Shown one piece after another: positions 8,776 through 17,386 of a stretch of 64,000 bases of DNA (the first letter of the stretch is position 1; each line of letters begins with the position of its first letter). The notes below the pieces were generated by a model. It was not told where the DNA came from. It saw only the letters and a list, made by a program, of their open reading frames with translations, and did not search any database. The position numbers and the translations under genes were made by a program. Source of the DNA: G963422745 sp965214285 (GTDB lineage Bacteria > Actinomycetota > Acidimicrobiia > Acidimicrobiales > Aldehydirespiratoraceae); assembly GCA_965214285.1 (NCBI GenBank), contig OZ243946.1, positions 2,976,001-3,040,000 on the forward strand, given 5' to 3'.

Positions 8776-9219
8776 TCAGCAGCAGGCGGCCTGCTCGGTC
8801 TTGGCGTCGGTCCCCGCCGGCGTCTGAACCTCGGCGATGGCGTCAGTGCCGTAGTCGTCGCTGTCGGAGGTCTTCACGTACCACTCCCAGCGCTCGCTGT
8901 CGGGGCCGAACACCCAAGTCTCGGTCTTGCCGGCGAAGCAGCACACCGTGTCGTTGACGCCGGTGGTGGCGAGCCCGCTCGCATTGAGACGGGCCTGGGC
9001 GGCCTCCACCTCGTGCGCGGCCTCGGTCTCCACGCCCAGGTGGTTCAGGGTGCCGCCGCCGTCGGCCTTCTCGAAGAGGACCAGCTTGAGCGGCGGATCG
9101 GCGATGGCGAAGTTGGCGTAGCCGGGCTTGCGCTTGGCGGGCTCGGTGGCGAACAGCCTGGTGTAGAAGTCGACGGCCTCGTCGATGTCGCTCACGTCCA
9201 GTGCCAGTTGAAGTCGCAT
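8776..9219 (-). CDS. ArsI/CadI-family metalloenzyme (VOC fold)
   Basis: A 147-residue glyoxalase-fold protein. It starts RLQLALDVSDIDEAVDFYTR, has LNHLGVETE (metal His), the vicinal cysteine pair in NDTVCCFAGKTETWV and WEWYVKTSD (metal Glu). The Cys-Cys pair beside a TWV segment is characteristic of the ArsI (C-As lyase)/CadI group, which act on organoarsenicals or are cadmium induced. A second Cys-Cys pair ends the protein (EQAACC). No arsenic regulator or efflux gene is adjacent, so it stands alone. The start ATG 9219 gives the family length; longer in-frame starts look non-coding. Confidence 0.82.
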   Translation of the reverse strand: MRLQLALDVSDIDEAVDFYTRLFATEPAKRKPGYANFAIADPPLKLVLFEKADGGGTLNHLGVETEAAHEVEAAQARLNASGLATTGVNDTVCCFAGKTETWVFGPDSERWEWYVKTSDSDDYGTDAIAEVQTPAGTDAKTEQAACC

Positions 9220-9440
9220 GGTGTTCGCTTTCTGTAGTCGGCGGGCCGGCGATCGGGCATCGCCGCATCCGTTCGTCGTCAACGCATGCCGTCGGCAGGT
9301 TATTCCCCGCCGGTTCTCGCCGACGACCCGCCGATGCCCGCCGATGCTGCGCCGATTGCGCGCCGCAGGCACCGAGGGCCACGGCGCTGTGCCGACGGCG
9401 CTTGGCCGGCGAGCCGAGCCGGCGGGCACAATAGGCGGCG

Positions 9441-10583
9441 ATGCGCACCGCCCTCAGCGAAGACGAGCAAGCCGTCCGCGACCTGTTCGTCGACTTCTTC
9501 GCCAAGGAGTCGCCGCCGGAGACGGTGCGGGGCGCCGAGCCGCTGGGCTTCGACCGCGGCCTCTGGGAGTCGCTGGCCGCGCTCGGCGCGCCGGGCATGG
9601 CGCTGCCTGCCGAGGCCGGCGGCGCGGGGGCCTCGCTCAGCGACCTGGCGGTGGTGGCAGAGGCCTGGGGGGCGGCGCTGGCGCCGGTGCCGCTGATCGA
9701 GCACGCCGTGGCCACCAGGCTGCTGCACCGAGCCGCCCCGGGACATGAGCGGCTGGCAGCGCTGGCCGACGGCTCGCAGATCGCGACCCTGGCGCTGAGC
9801 CCCATCGCAGGCGACACCGCCAGGCTGGTGCCCGCGGGCGCCGTGGCCGACGTCGTCCTCGCCGCCGCCTGCGAACAGCCAGCCTCCCCGGCCGGCGAGC
9901 AGACAGACCCCGCATCCGGCGAGAGCGCAGCCGCCCCGGACAGAGGCGAGGTGGTGCTGTGCTGCGACGACCCGCCGGGGGTCGCCCCGAGGACCACCGG
10001 CGACCTGCCCGTGGCCGACCGCAGCCTCGCCGGCGCAGAGCGTCTCTCAGGCGACCTCGCCGCCTGGCGGCTCGCAGTCGACGAGTGGCGGGCGCTGAGC
10101 GCGGTCGCCTACGCCGGGCTGGCCCGCAGGGTGATCGAGACGGCAGTCGCCTATGTGAGCGAGCGGCGCCAGTTCGGGGTTCCCGTCGGCAGCTTTCAGG
10201 CGATCCAGCACGGGCTGGCCGATGCGTCGACGCGTGCCGAGGGGGCGCGGCTGCTGGCCTACCGGGCCGTCTGGGCGCTCGATGCCCGCCGGCCCGACGC
10301 CGGGCGCCTGGCGCCCATGGCCCTAGTGTTCGCAGCCGAGACCGGGCGCAGCGCCGCGGACCGGGCGCTGCAGTATCACGGCGGCTACGGCTACGCCGAG
10401 GAGTACGACGTGCAGCTCTTCCGCCGGCGGGCCGACTCGTGGATCCTGCAGATCGGCGGCACGGCCGCTGAGATCCGCCGCCTCGGCACCCTCGAGTTCG
10501 GCGACCCGGCCCAGGACGACAGAAGCGCAGCCGCCGAGCAAGCCGACGGCCCAGAGGCAGCAGACCCCGAGAAGGCGCGCTGA
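9441..10583 (+). CDS. Acyl-CoA dehydrogenase, subunit-like (first of a coupled pair)
   Basis: A 380-residue acyl-CoA dehydrogenase homologue. The N-domain has LGAPGMALPAEAGGAGASL; the C-domain has SERRQFGVPVGSFQAIQHGL and ALQYHGGYGYAEEYDVQLF. The middle domain is short and interrupted by a Pro/Ala/Glu-rich insert (about 144-170, EQPASPAGEQTDPASG). Its stop overlaps the ATG of the next dehydrogenase (TGATG), so the two are translationally coupled. In actinobacteria such pairs often form alpha2beta2 heterotetramers in which the active site lies across both chains; that assembly is inferred here. Confidence 0.88.
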   Translation: MRTALSEDEQAVRDLFVDFFAKESPPETVRGAEPLGFDRGLWESLAALGAPGMALPAEAGGAGASLSDLAVVAEAWGAALAPVPLIEHAVATRLLHRAAPGHERLAALADGSQIATLALSPIAGDTARLVPAGAVADVVLAAACEQPASPAGEQTDPASGESAAAPDRGEVVLCCDDPPGVAPRTTGDLPVADRSLAGAERLSGDLAAWRLAVDEWRALSAVAYAGLARRVIETAVAYVSERRQFGVPVGSFQAIQHGLADASTRAEGARLLAYRAVWALDARRPDAGRLAPMALVFAAETGRSAADRALQYHGGYGYAEEYDVQLFRRRADSWILQIGGTAAEIRRLGTLEFGDPAQDDRSAAAEQADGPEAADPEKAR

Positions 10584-11749
10584 TGGACTTCGGATTCCCG
10601 CCCGCTGCCGAGGAGTTCCGCGCCGAGGTCAAGGCCTTCATCGCCGCGCACCTCACCCCCGAGGTGATCGAGGCCACCCGTGACGGCACGATCCACGCCC
10701 CGGCGATGCACAAGGCCATGGCCGAGCGGGGCTGGCTGCGCGCCGCGGTGCCCGCCGAGCTGGGCGGCGACGGCTCCGACCCCCTGGAGCTGGCGGTGCT
10801 GATCGAGGAGCTCCAGCTCGCAGGCGCGCCCTATGACGCCATGGCGGTGACCGTCATCGTGGCGGCCGTGCTGCTGGACCACGGCAGCGACCACTGCAAG
10901 CGCCATGTGGTGCCGGCGATGCTCGACGGCGACCTGCTGGGCTGCTTCGGCTACTCCGAGCCCGAGTCCGGATCCGATGTCGCCGCGGCCAAGACCCGCG
11001 CCGTGCGCGACGGCGACGAGTGGGTGATCGACGGGTCGAAGATGTGGACCACCCTGGCGCACGTCTCGGACTACGTGCTGTTGTTGACCCGCACCGATCC
11101 CGAGGTCGCCAAGCACCGCGGGCTCACCTTCTTCGCGGTGCCCCTGGACCTGCCCGGCATCGAGATCCAGCCGGTCCGCACAATGGGGACCGAGCGCTCC
11201 AACGCCACCTTCTACGACTCGGTGCGGGTGCACGACCGCTACCGGGTGGGCGACGTGGACGGCGGCTGGGAGGTCATGAAGACCGCCCTCAAGTACGAGC
11301 GCGGCATCGCCGGCGGGCAGTTCCCGTCGCCGCCGCTGATCGACGCCGCCATGTCGTGGCTGCGCGACGCCCGCCCGGCCGACGGTACCGCGATGCTGGA
11401 GGACCCCGCGGTGCGCGAGACCCTGATCCGGGCGCTGATCGACGTGGAGGTGTGCCGCAGCTTCGCCTACCACACCGCCTGGCTGGCGTCGGAGGGCGTG
11501 ATGTTCGGCGTGGAGGGGTCGATGACCAAGCTGTTCGCCTCGGAGTGCTACAAGCGCCACTGCACCGAGCTCCAGGATCTGATGGGCGCCGAGGGGATGC
11601 TGACCCATCACAACGCCGATGCCCCGGCGGGCGGCCTGGTGGAAGAGCACGTGCGCCACTCCCCCGTCACCACCATCTACGGCGGCACCAGCGAGATCAA
11701 CCGCAACCTGATCGCCGAGATGCACCTGGGGCTGCCCCGCAGCCGCTGA
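10583..11749 (+). CDS. Acyl-CoA dehydrogenase, partner subunit
   Basis: A 388-residue acyl-CoA dehydrogenase with a fuller FAD-binding middle domain: CFGYSEPESGSDVAAAKTRA, DGSKMWTTLAHVSDYVLLL, then a C-terminal domain ending SPVTTIYGGTSEINRNLIAE. It starts on the ATG shared with the stop of the previous gene. Together they resemble the FadE-type pairs used for sterol side chain or other bulky acyl-CoAs, but the substrate is not shown by the sequence. Both run on the plus strand and are followed by a tRNA gene. Confidence 0.93.
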   Translation: MDFGFPPAAEEFRAEVKAFIAAHLTPEVIEATRDGTIHAPAMHKAMAERGWLRAAVPAELGGDGSDPLELAVLIEELQLAGAPYDAMAVTVIVAAVLLDHGSDHCKRHVVPAMLDGDLLGCFGYSEPESGSDVAAAKTRAVRDGDEWVIDGSKMWTTLAHVSDYVLLLTRTDPEVAKHRGLTFFAVPLDLPGIEIQPVRTMGTERSNATFYDSVRVHDRYRVGDVDGGWEVMKTALKYERGIAGGQFPSPPLIDAAMSWLRDARPADGTAMLEDPAVRETLIRALIDVEVCRSFAYHTAWLASEGVMFGVEGSMTKLFASECYKRHCTELQDLMGAEGMLTHHNADAPAGGLVEEHVRHSPVTTIYGGTSEINRNLIAEMHLGLPRSR

Positions 11750-11857
11750 GCGCTGCGCATCGGGGCCGCTCGGCGCAGGGTGCGCCCGCAGCCTCGGCCC
11801 ACGGGTGTCGGCGCCGCCCGGCACAGGGTGTGGCCGCAGCACGTCGGTGCTTGCGGG

Positions 11858-11863
11858 TAGAGT
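11858..11863 (+). promoter_or_regulatory. Candidate -10 element for tRNA-Pro
   Basis: TAGAGT begins 28 nt upstream of the tRNA 5' end and fits the TANNNT pattern seen upstream of many genes here. No clear -35 is visible. Confidence 0.35.
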
Positions 11864-11885
11864 GCGCCGAGCGAGCTCGATCGCA

Positions 11886-11959
11886 CGGGACGTGGCGCAG
11901 CTCGGCAGCGCACCTGCTTTGGGAGCAGGGGGTCGCGGGTTCAAATCCCGCCGTCCCGA
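11886..11959 (+). tRNA. tRNA-Pro (anticodon TGG)
   Basis: A 74-nt cloverleaf: acceptor stem CGGGACG/CGTCCCG, anticodon stem CCTGC/GCAGG (11913-11917 and 11925-11929) with loop TTTGGGA giving anticodon TGG at 11920-11922, and T-loop GGTTCAAATCC. The discriminator is A; CCA is not encoded. Confidence 0.93.
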
Positions 11960-12066
11960 CGTTTTCCCGTGAGGGTCGCCGCGGGGCTTCGGGCCGGCGG
12001 GCCTCGGCTCGGCTGCGGCGGTGGACTGGCGCAGCGGCCTTGGCTCGGCTGCGGCTTCTGGCGCGC

Positions 12067-12783
12067 TCAGCGCAGGCCGGAGGCGGCCATGAAGTTGCGG
12101 TAGAGCTGCTCGGCGTTGGCGATGAAGCCGTCGAGCTCGGCCTCCGCTGAGCTGCGCAGACCCTCGAGGGCATCAGCGCCCAGTGTGTTCTCCAGCGCCG
12201 AGCGGTACTCGGGGATGACGCCCCAGTTGTCGACGGTGTCGGGCTCGACCTCCACGTGGTACTGCATCGACCAGGCCCGCTCGCCGACCCGCATGGCCTG
12301 CACCTCGCAGACCGGCGAACTTGCCAGCACCACGGCGTCGTCGGGCAGCTCGGTCACCTGCGTCGAGTGCCACTGCAAGGCCCGCTGGCTCGGCGGCATG
12401 GAGGCGAAGATCGGGTCGCTGCGCCCGGCGGTGGTGAGCTCCACTTCGAGCACCCCGATCTCGGGCGGGACCTGCGGCCCGCAGGCGCCGCCGAGAGCGT
12501 CAGCGAGCAGCTGGTGGCCGAGGCACAGGCCCAGGAACGGGCGGCCGTCGCGCACCCAGTCGGCGATGGCCTGCTTCTCGGGGATCAGCCAGCGATGCTC
12601 GTCGACGTCCCAGACGTCCATGGGGCCGCCCATGACCCACAGGGCGTCGAAGCCGTCCAGCGGCGGGATCGGCTCGCCCTCGTCGAGCTCTACGGCGGTC
12701 CAGTCGATGCCGTCGGCAGCCAGGAAGCTGCGCAGGCTGCCGGGGTGCTCGCAGTCGATGTGCTGAAAGACCAGCAGTCGCAT
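12067..12783 (-). CDS. Type 1 glutamine amidotransferase-like protein
   Basis: A 238-residue class I amidotransferase domain that would hydrolyse glutamine to supply ammonia. The nucleophile C87 lies in FLGLCLGHQLLADA; the His-x-Glu of the triad is H176/E178 in MQYHVEVE. An oxyanion segment WVMGGPMDVWD is at about 49-59. There is no synthase domain, so it is a stand-alone GATase of the kind often annotated as GMP synthase-like. It lies between tRNA-Pro and a CoA-transferase, with no obvious partner. Two AGAGGAA copies precede the start. Confidence 0.9.
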   Translation of the reverse strand: MRLLVFQHIDCEHPGSLRSFLAADGIDWTAVELDEGEPIPPLDGFDALWVMGGPMDVWDVDEHRWLIPEKQAIADWVRDGRPFLGLCLGHQLLADALGGACGPQVPPEIGVLEVELTTAGRSDPIFASMPPSQRALQWHSTQVTELPDDAVVLASSPVCEVQAMRVGERAWSMQYHVEVEPDTVDNWGVIPEYRSALENTLGADALEGLRSSAEAELDGFIANAEQLYRNFMAASGLR

Positions 12784-12898
12784 TGCGCTGATTCCTCTGG
12801 TTCCTCTGAGCGTGGTCGGCGTGCCCTGGCGTCGGGCGGCGAGGGGCGGGCTGAGCGGCGAGCCTAGACGCCGGCGGAGAGCTGCGCCGGCAGGCCGC

Positions 12899-15430
12899 TC
12901 AAGTGAGCACGCCGGCCACGGCCAGGTCGCTGATCTCGTCGTCGCTGAAGCCGAGATGGTCCCTCAGCACCTCGGTGGTGTCCTCGCCGATGGTCGGGCC
13001 GGCGCGCCAGGGCGCAGCCGGGGTGGCCGAGAACAGCGTGACCGGGCCGTCGAATCTGGCGTCGATGACCCGGTGCGGCAGCGGCGTGAAGAAGCCGCGG
13101 TGCGCGAGCTGAGGGTCGCGGATCAGATCCGTCGCCCGCAGCGACACGTAGGCAGGGCAGCCCGCGGCCAGCAGCGCATCAGCCGTCTCGAACACGTCGC
13201 GATCGACTGCCCAGCCGGCGAACTCGTCCTCGATCTCGTCGCGGCGCGCCAGGCGAGCGGTCGCATCGAGGCCGTCGAAGGCTGCGTCGGCCAACGGCGC
13301 CACGACCTCGCGGACCGCGTCCCAGTGGGCGTCGTCGGTGGCGGACACCGCCACGAAGCGCTGAGGCCCTTCGCCGCGGAACACGCCGCTGGGCGCTCCC
13401 GGCTCGCCCGAGCAGCCTGGCCGGTCCGTCACCTTGCCGTTCACCGTGTAGTCGAGGATCAGCGGGGCCAGGAACTGCATGCCGGCCTCGTTCTGGGACA
13501 GGTCGAGGTACTGGCCCCGGCCGCTGCGGTCGCGTTCGCGGATCGCCGCCAGCAGCGCCGCCAGGGCGTAGCGCGGCGACACGAAGTCGGTGTAGGCGCC
13601 CCAGGGAGCGATCGGCGAGCGGTCGGGCCAGCCGGTGATGGCCACATAGCCGCCGAGCGCTGCGCCCTGCAGCCCGAAGCCGGTGAACGACGACTCCGGC
13701 CCGGTCTGGCCCCGCATCGACGACGACATCATCACCGCCCGCGGGTTGAGCCTGTGCACGGAGCGCCAGTCGAAGCCATGGCGGGCGGCCATGCCGGGAC
13801 GGAAGTTCTCCACCACCACGTCGGCCCAGCGGATCAGGCGCTCGATCACGGCTCGGGCCTCGGGCAGCGCGAAGTTGCAGGCCAGGCCCAGCTTCGACTG
13901 GTTGGCGTTGGCCGCGGGCAGGCCGTTGTCTGGGCCGAACTCGTCGTCGTGGTACGGCGGCAGCCAGCGCATGGTGTCGACTCGGGTCATGGTCTCGGCG
14001 TGCACGACGACGGCCCCGTGGTTGGCCAGCTCGCGGGTAATCAGCGGCCCGGCCGCCATCCAGGTCAGGTCGGCCACCTTCAGCCCCGCCAGCGCCGGGC
14101 CGCGAACTACGGCCCTGGCCCCGCTTGGCGAACCCGCGGATGCCTGCGCTGGTCGGTCGGCCGGCGCTTGTTCGTCCTGAGCCGCCAGGGAGTCCAGGAG
14201 CTGCTGGTGCTCGCCGAGCGCGGGCGCGCCCTCGGAGAGGACGATCGGCGTCTCGCTCATCTGCACGAACGGGCCGGGATGCACGACGCCGTCGATGTCG
14301 GCCCAGAAGCCGCGGGCCGCTAGCTGCGGGTCTGCCAGCAGGTCAGCGGCGGTGTTGCAGGGCGCGATCAGCAGCTTGTCGGTAAGCGAGCGGGCCATCA
14401 GCTCGGCCTTGGTCTTGGTCTTGAGCCAGGCGACCACGGTCTCGATGGCACGGTTGCCGTCGGCGGTCGACAGCTCGCCGGAGCGCATCTCGGCGATCCA
14501 GTCCGCCCATTCGCGCCCGCACAGGTCGTCGTCGAGGAAGCCGTCCTCCTCGATCCAGCTCATCACCCCGGCGAAGGCGTTGTTGCCCTGCTCGCCGAGC
14601 ACGAAGATCAGCACAACCCAGCCGTCGGCGCAGGGCTCCAGCACCAGGTTGCGCACCCCCGGCACCACCTCGCCGCCGCGGTCGCTGCTGCCCTGGGCTC
14701 GGTCGTCCGCGGTGAAGTCGGGGTTCTTGTCGACGACGGCGAAGCTGGAGGTCCAAAGCAGTGTGCCGACCACGGCGGCCTGCATCGAGGCGTCGAGGCG
14801 CTGGCCCACACCGGAGCGGTCGCGCTCTGCGAGCGCCACCAGGGCGTCGGCCGCGGCCTGCACCGCGCCGTGGTTGGAGGTCTCGGGGAAGCCGATCGGG
14901 ATCGGCGGGCGGTCCTTGTCGCCTTGATGGTTCAGGTAGCCGCCTGCTGCGGACAGGGTCATGTCGGTGGCGGGCCGGCCCGCCAGTGGGCCGCTGAGCC
15001 CGAACGGGGTAACGCTCACGTGGATCAGGCGCTCGCAGCTCTGCGCCAGCTCGTCGGGGTCGAGCCCCATGGCCTCGAGCTCGCCCGGCATGGCGCTGTC
15101 GATCAGGATGTCGGCGGATGCCACCAGCGCCCGCAGCGCGGCCCGTCCCTCGGCTTCGGCGGTGTCGATCACCACGCTCTTCTTGCCCCGGCCCCAGGCC
15201 AGCCAGTGCAACGACTCGCCTGGTGCGGCGCCGCGGCTGCCGGGCGTGTCGCTTGAGCCGGGGCGGCTCTCCGCAGCGTCGGCGAACGGCGGGCGGCGGC
15301 GCGACTCGCAGCCCTGCGGAGGCTCGACCTTGACTACTTCGGCGCCGAGATCGGCGAGCACGCGACCGGCCGACTCGGCCAGATGGCCTGCGATGTCCAC
15401 CACTCGGATGTCGTTGAGCAGCGTGGACAC
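12899..15430 (-). CDS. Double-length CaiB/BaiF (family III) CoA-transferase
   Basis: An 843-residue protein made of two CaiB/BaiF modules in tandem. Module 1 (about 1-400) starts DIRVVDIAGHLAESAGRVLA and LGAEVVKVEPP; module 2 (about 450-843) starts LAGLKVADLTWMAAGPLI and has VVVENFRPGMAARHGFDW. A Pro/Ala-rich linker joins them. Family III enzymes move CoA between carboxylic acids and are normally dimers of about 400-residue chains, so this fusion may form the interlocked dimer within one chain. In module 2 the position where the family usually has its catalytic Asp needs alignment to check. GTG 15430 is chosen because AGGAG lies 9 nt upstream; the frame is open to 15592. Confidence 0.9.
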   Translation of the reverse strand: MSTLLNDIRVVDIAGHLAESAGRVLADLGAEVVKVEPPQGCESRRRPPFADAAESRPGSSDTPGSRGAAPGESLHWLAWGRGKKSVVIDTAEAEGRAALRALVASADILIDSAMPGELEAMGLDPDELAQSCERLIHVSVTPFGLSGPLAGRPATDMTLSAAGGYLNHQGDKDRPPIPIGFPETSNHGAVQAAADALVALAERDRSGVGQRLDASMQAAVVGTLLWTSSFAVVDKNPDFTADDRAQGSSDRGGEVVPGVRNLVLEPCADGWVVLIFVLGEQGNNAFAGVMSWIEEDGFLDDDLCGREWADWIAEMRSGELSTADGNRAIETVVAWLKTKTKAELMARSLTDKLLIAPCNTAADLLADPQLAARGFWADIDGVVHPGPFVQMSETPIVLSEGAPALGEHQQLLDSLAAQDEQAPADRPAQASAGSPSGARAVVRGPALAGLKVADLTWMAAGPLITRELANHGAVVVHAETMTRVDTMRWLPPYHDDEFGPDNGLPAANANQSKLGLACNFALPEARAVIERLIRWADVVVENFRPGMAARHGFDWRSVHRLNPRAVMMSSSMRGQTGPESSFTGFGLQGAALGGYVAITGWPDRSPIAPWGAYTDFVSPRYALAALLAAIRERDRSGRGQYLDLSQNEAGMQFLAPLILDYTVNGKVTDRPGCSGEPGAPSGVFRGEGPQRFVAVSATDDAHWDAVREVVAPLADAAFDGLDATARLARRDEIEDEFAGWAVDRDVFETADALLAAGCPAYVSLRATDLIRDPQLAHRGFFTPLPHRVIDARFDGPVTLFSATPAAPWRAGPTIGEDTTEVLRDHLGFSDDEISDLAVAGVLT

Positions 15431-15638
15431 GTGTCGGGCTCCTGTTGGCTGATCCCCTGTCGGCAGACAGCGTGATCTTGGCGTCGTCGGGTCACGATGT
15501 TCGCGCCGGGCGACCGCCGATGCAACGCGGCCGTGCCTGCATGGGCGACGCTGCGACGTCGCCGTCGTGCAGGCCTTCATGCAGGGCTTCATGCGGACGC
15601 GGCGCAGCAGCGATGACCGACGGCGACGATCCTTGCCC

Positions 15639-15650
15639 TACCGTCAGCCG
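15639..15650 (+). promoter_or_regulatory. Leaderless -10 element (TACCGT) of the MFS gene
   Basis: TACCGT at 15639-15644 is followed by six bases and then the ATG at 15651, the same 12-nt geometry as in the lipoprotein promoters at 18.6-26 kb. No Shine-Dalgarno is visible, consistent with leaderless transcription. Confidence 0.4.
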
Positions 15651-16892
15651 ATGGCCCCCGACGCCGACGCCGTGAGGATCTCTCGGTTCGCCAGCCTCGG
15701 CAACGTCGCCTACCGGCGGCTCTGGTGGGGCGGGAGCTTCGTGTTCCTGGCCATGCAGGTGCAGCAGATCGCCCGCGCCTGGCTCACCTATGAGATCACC
15801 GGCAGCAACGCCGCTCTGGGCGGGGTGATGCTCGGCTTCGGCGTCGCCGGGCTGATCGCCATCCCGATCGGCGGCGTGCTGGCGGACCGGCTCGACAAGC
15901 GCACGATCATGACCGGCTGCCAGCTCGTCAACACCCTGACCGCAGCCGCGATGGCCGCGGCCGTGCTGACCGGCGTGGTGGCCTACTGGATGGTGATCGC
16001 CGCGGCCGTGCTCGGCGGCGCGGCCATCTCGCTCTTGGCCCCGGCGCGCATGGCCATGATCGCCGAGGTCGTGGACCGTGACCGGCTCACCAATGCGGTC
16101 ATGCTCTCCACCACCAGCCTGCACGGCACCCGGGTGCTGGGCCCTGCCGTGGCGGGCACCTTGATCGGCGTCGCCTGGGTGGGCCTCGGCGGCGTGTTCG
16201 TGATCAGCTCGGCGCTGTCGGCCGTGTCGATCGTGCTGACGGTGATGCTGCCGTCGGGCAAGGCCGACCGCAGCCCCAGCGGCGGCCCGGTCGCCGATCT
16301 GCTCGACGCCATCCGCTACGTGCGGGCCAGGGGCGACCTGGTGAGGGTCATCGTGATGTCGCTTGTGATCATCGTGCTGGGCTTCCCGTTCCAGGTCTTC
16401 CTGCCGGTGGTGGTGGGCGACATCTTCGGGCGCGACGCCGGCGCGCTCGGCCTGATGACGACCGCGGCCGCCGTGGGGGCGGTGGTGGTGTCGCTGCTGC
16501 TTGCCGACACGCCGCCGGGCCGCCTGCAGCGGCGCCAGACGATGTCGGCCGCGGTGCTCGGCGTGTCGCTGGTCGCCTTCGCCCTGAGTCCGTGGTTCTG
16601 GGGGGCGGTGGCGGTGATCGCCGTGACGGGGGCGGCCCTGGCGGCGTTCCAGTCGCTGAACGGGTCGCTGGCCATCTCGCTGTCTGCCATGGAGTACCAC
16701 GGGCGGGTGCAGTCGCTGCTGATGCTGAGCTTCAGCGCGCTGGGCCTGGCCACGCTGCCGATCGGCCTGGTGGCCGACAGCATCGGGGTGCGCCCGACCC
16801 TCGCCGTCCTCGGCGCCGGGGTGCTGGTGGCGACCTTGGGCGGGCTGGCCTGGCAGCGACGCCTGCGCTCCGCCCGCCTGCCGGCGCTGTGA
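15651..16892 (+). CDS. MFS transporter (EntS/MFS_3-like)
   Basis: A 413-residue inner-membrane exporter with about 12 hydrophobic helices. The N-terminus FASLGNVAYRRLWWGGSFVF is typical of MFS_3; the loop 2-3 motif GVLADRLDKRTIM matches the MFS motif A (GxLaDRxGrr). The periplasmic and central loops contain LAPARMAMIAEVVDRDRLT and DAIRYVRARGDLV, as in EntS-like proteins. Substrate unknown. ATG 15651 is preferred to the open-frame start 15567 because it follows a TANNNT element by 12 nt and matches the family N-terminus. It is followed by a small NTF2-like gene. Confidence 0.88.
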   Translation: MAPDADAVRISRFASLGNVAYRRLWWGGSFVFLAMQVQQIARAWLTYEITGSNAALGGVMLGFGVAGLIAIPIGGVLADRLDKRTIMTGCQLVNTLTAAAMAAAVLTGVVAYWMVIAAAVLGGAAISLLAPARMAMIAEVVDRDRLTNAVMLSTTSLHGTRVLGPAVAGTLIGVAWVGLGGVFVISSALSAVSIVLTVMLPSGKADRSPSGGPVADLLDAIRYVRARGDLVRVIVMSLVIIVLGFPFQVFLPVVVGDIFGRDAGALGLMTTAAAVGAVVVSLLLADTPPGRLQRRQTMSAAVLGVSLVAFALSPWFWGAVAVIAVTGAALAAFQSLNGSLAISLSAMEYHGRVQSLLMLSFSALGLATLPIGLVADSIGVRPTLAVLGAGVLVATLGGLAWQRRLRSARLPAL

Positions 16893-17008
16893 GGCCCGAC
16901 CGCGCGGTGGACCCCGACCGCACCGTGAGCCCCGACCGCACTGCGGACCCGGCCGGCGCCGCGGCCCCGACAGCGCAGCGGGCCCGCCGCCGCGATTACT
17001 GTGAGGCC

Positions 17009-17386
17009 ATGACCGGCGCCGAGTTGGTGGTGCAGCTCTGGAACCTCGTGTGGCTCGGCGACTCCTCTGTCGCCGTCGATGAGCTGTTGGCCCCCAGCTT
17101 CGTGCGCCACACCCTGGACGGGACCACCCGCAGCACTCCGGCGGCGTACCGAGCCGAGATCGACCGGGCCACCCGCAGCATCACCGGCACCGAGCTGCGC
17201 GTCGACCGGCTCGAGACCGCAGGCGACCGGGTCTATGCCCGCATCACCCTGCTGGGGGTCAACCTCGCGAGCGGCGAGAAGATGGCGATCACCACGATCG
17301 GCGACTACCGAACCGAGGGCGGGCGCCTGGCCGAGTCGTGGGTGATGCACCAAGCGGGCCTCGACTGGGGACCCAGCGGCCAGTGA
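17009..17386 (+). CDS. NTF2/SnoaL-like protein
   Basis: A 125-residue single-domain protein with the cone-fold pattern of SnoaL/ester-cyclase-like proteins: MTGAELVVQLWNLVWLGD, FVRHTLDG, then alternating strands RVDRLETAGDRVYARITLLG and YRTEGGRLAESWVMHQAG. Enzymatic role unknown. GTGAGG just before ATG 17009 sets the start. The stop overlaps the GTG of the downstream K+ channel gene (GTGA), implying co-translation. Confidence 0.78.
   Translation: MTGAELVVQLWNLVWLGDSSVAVDELLAPSFVRHTLDGTTRSTPAAYRAEIDRATRSITGTELRVDRLETAGDRVYARITLLGVNLASGEKMAITTIGDYRTEGGRLAESWVMHQAGLDWGPSGQ

Noticed and set aside
10391..11944. 517-residue minus-strand frame opposite an acyl-CoA dehydrogenase
   Set aside because: No family features; the plus strand is a complete acyl-CoA dehydrogenase and the frame runs into the tRNA-Pro.
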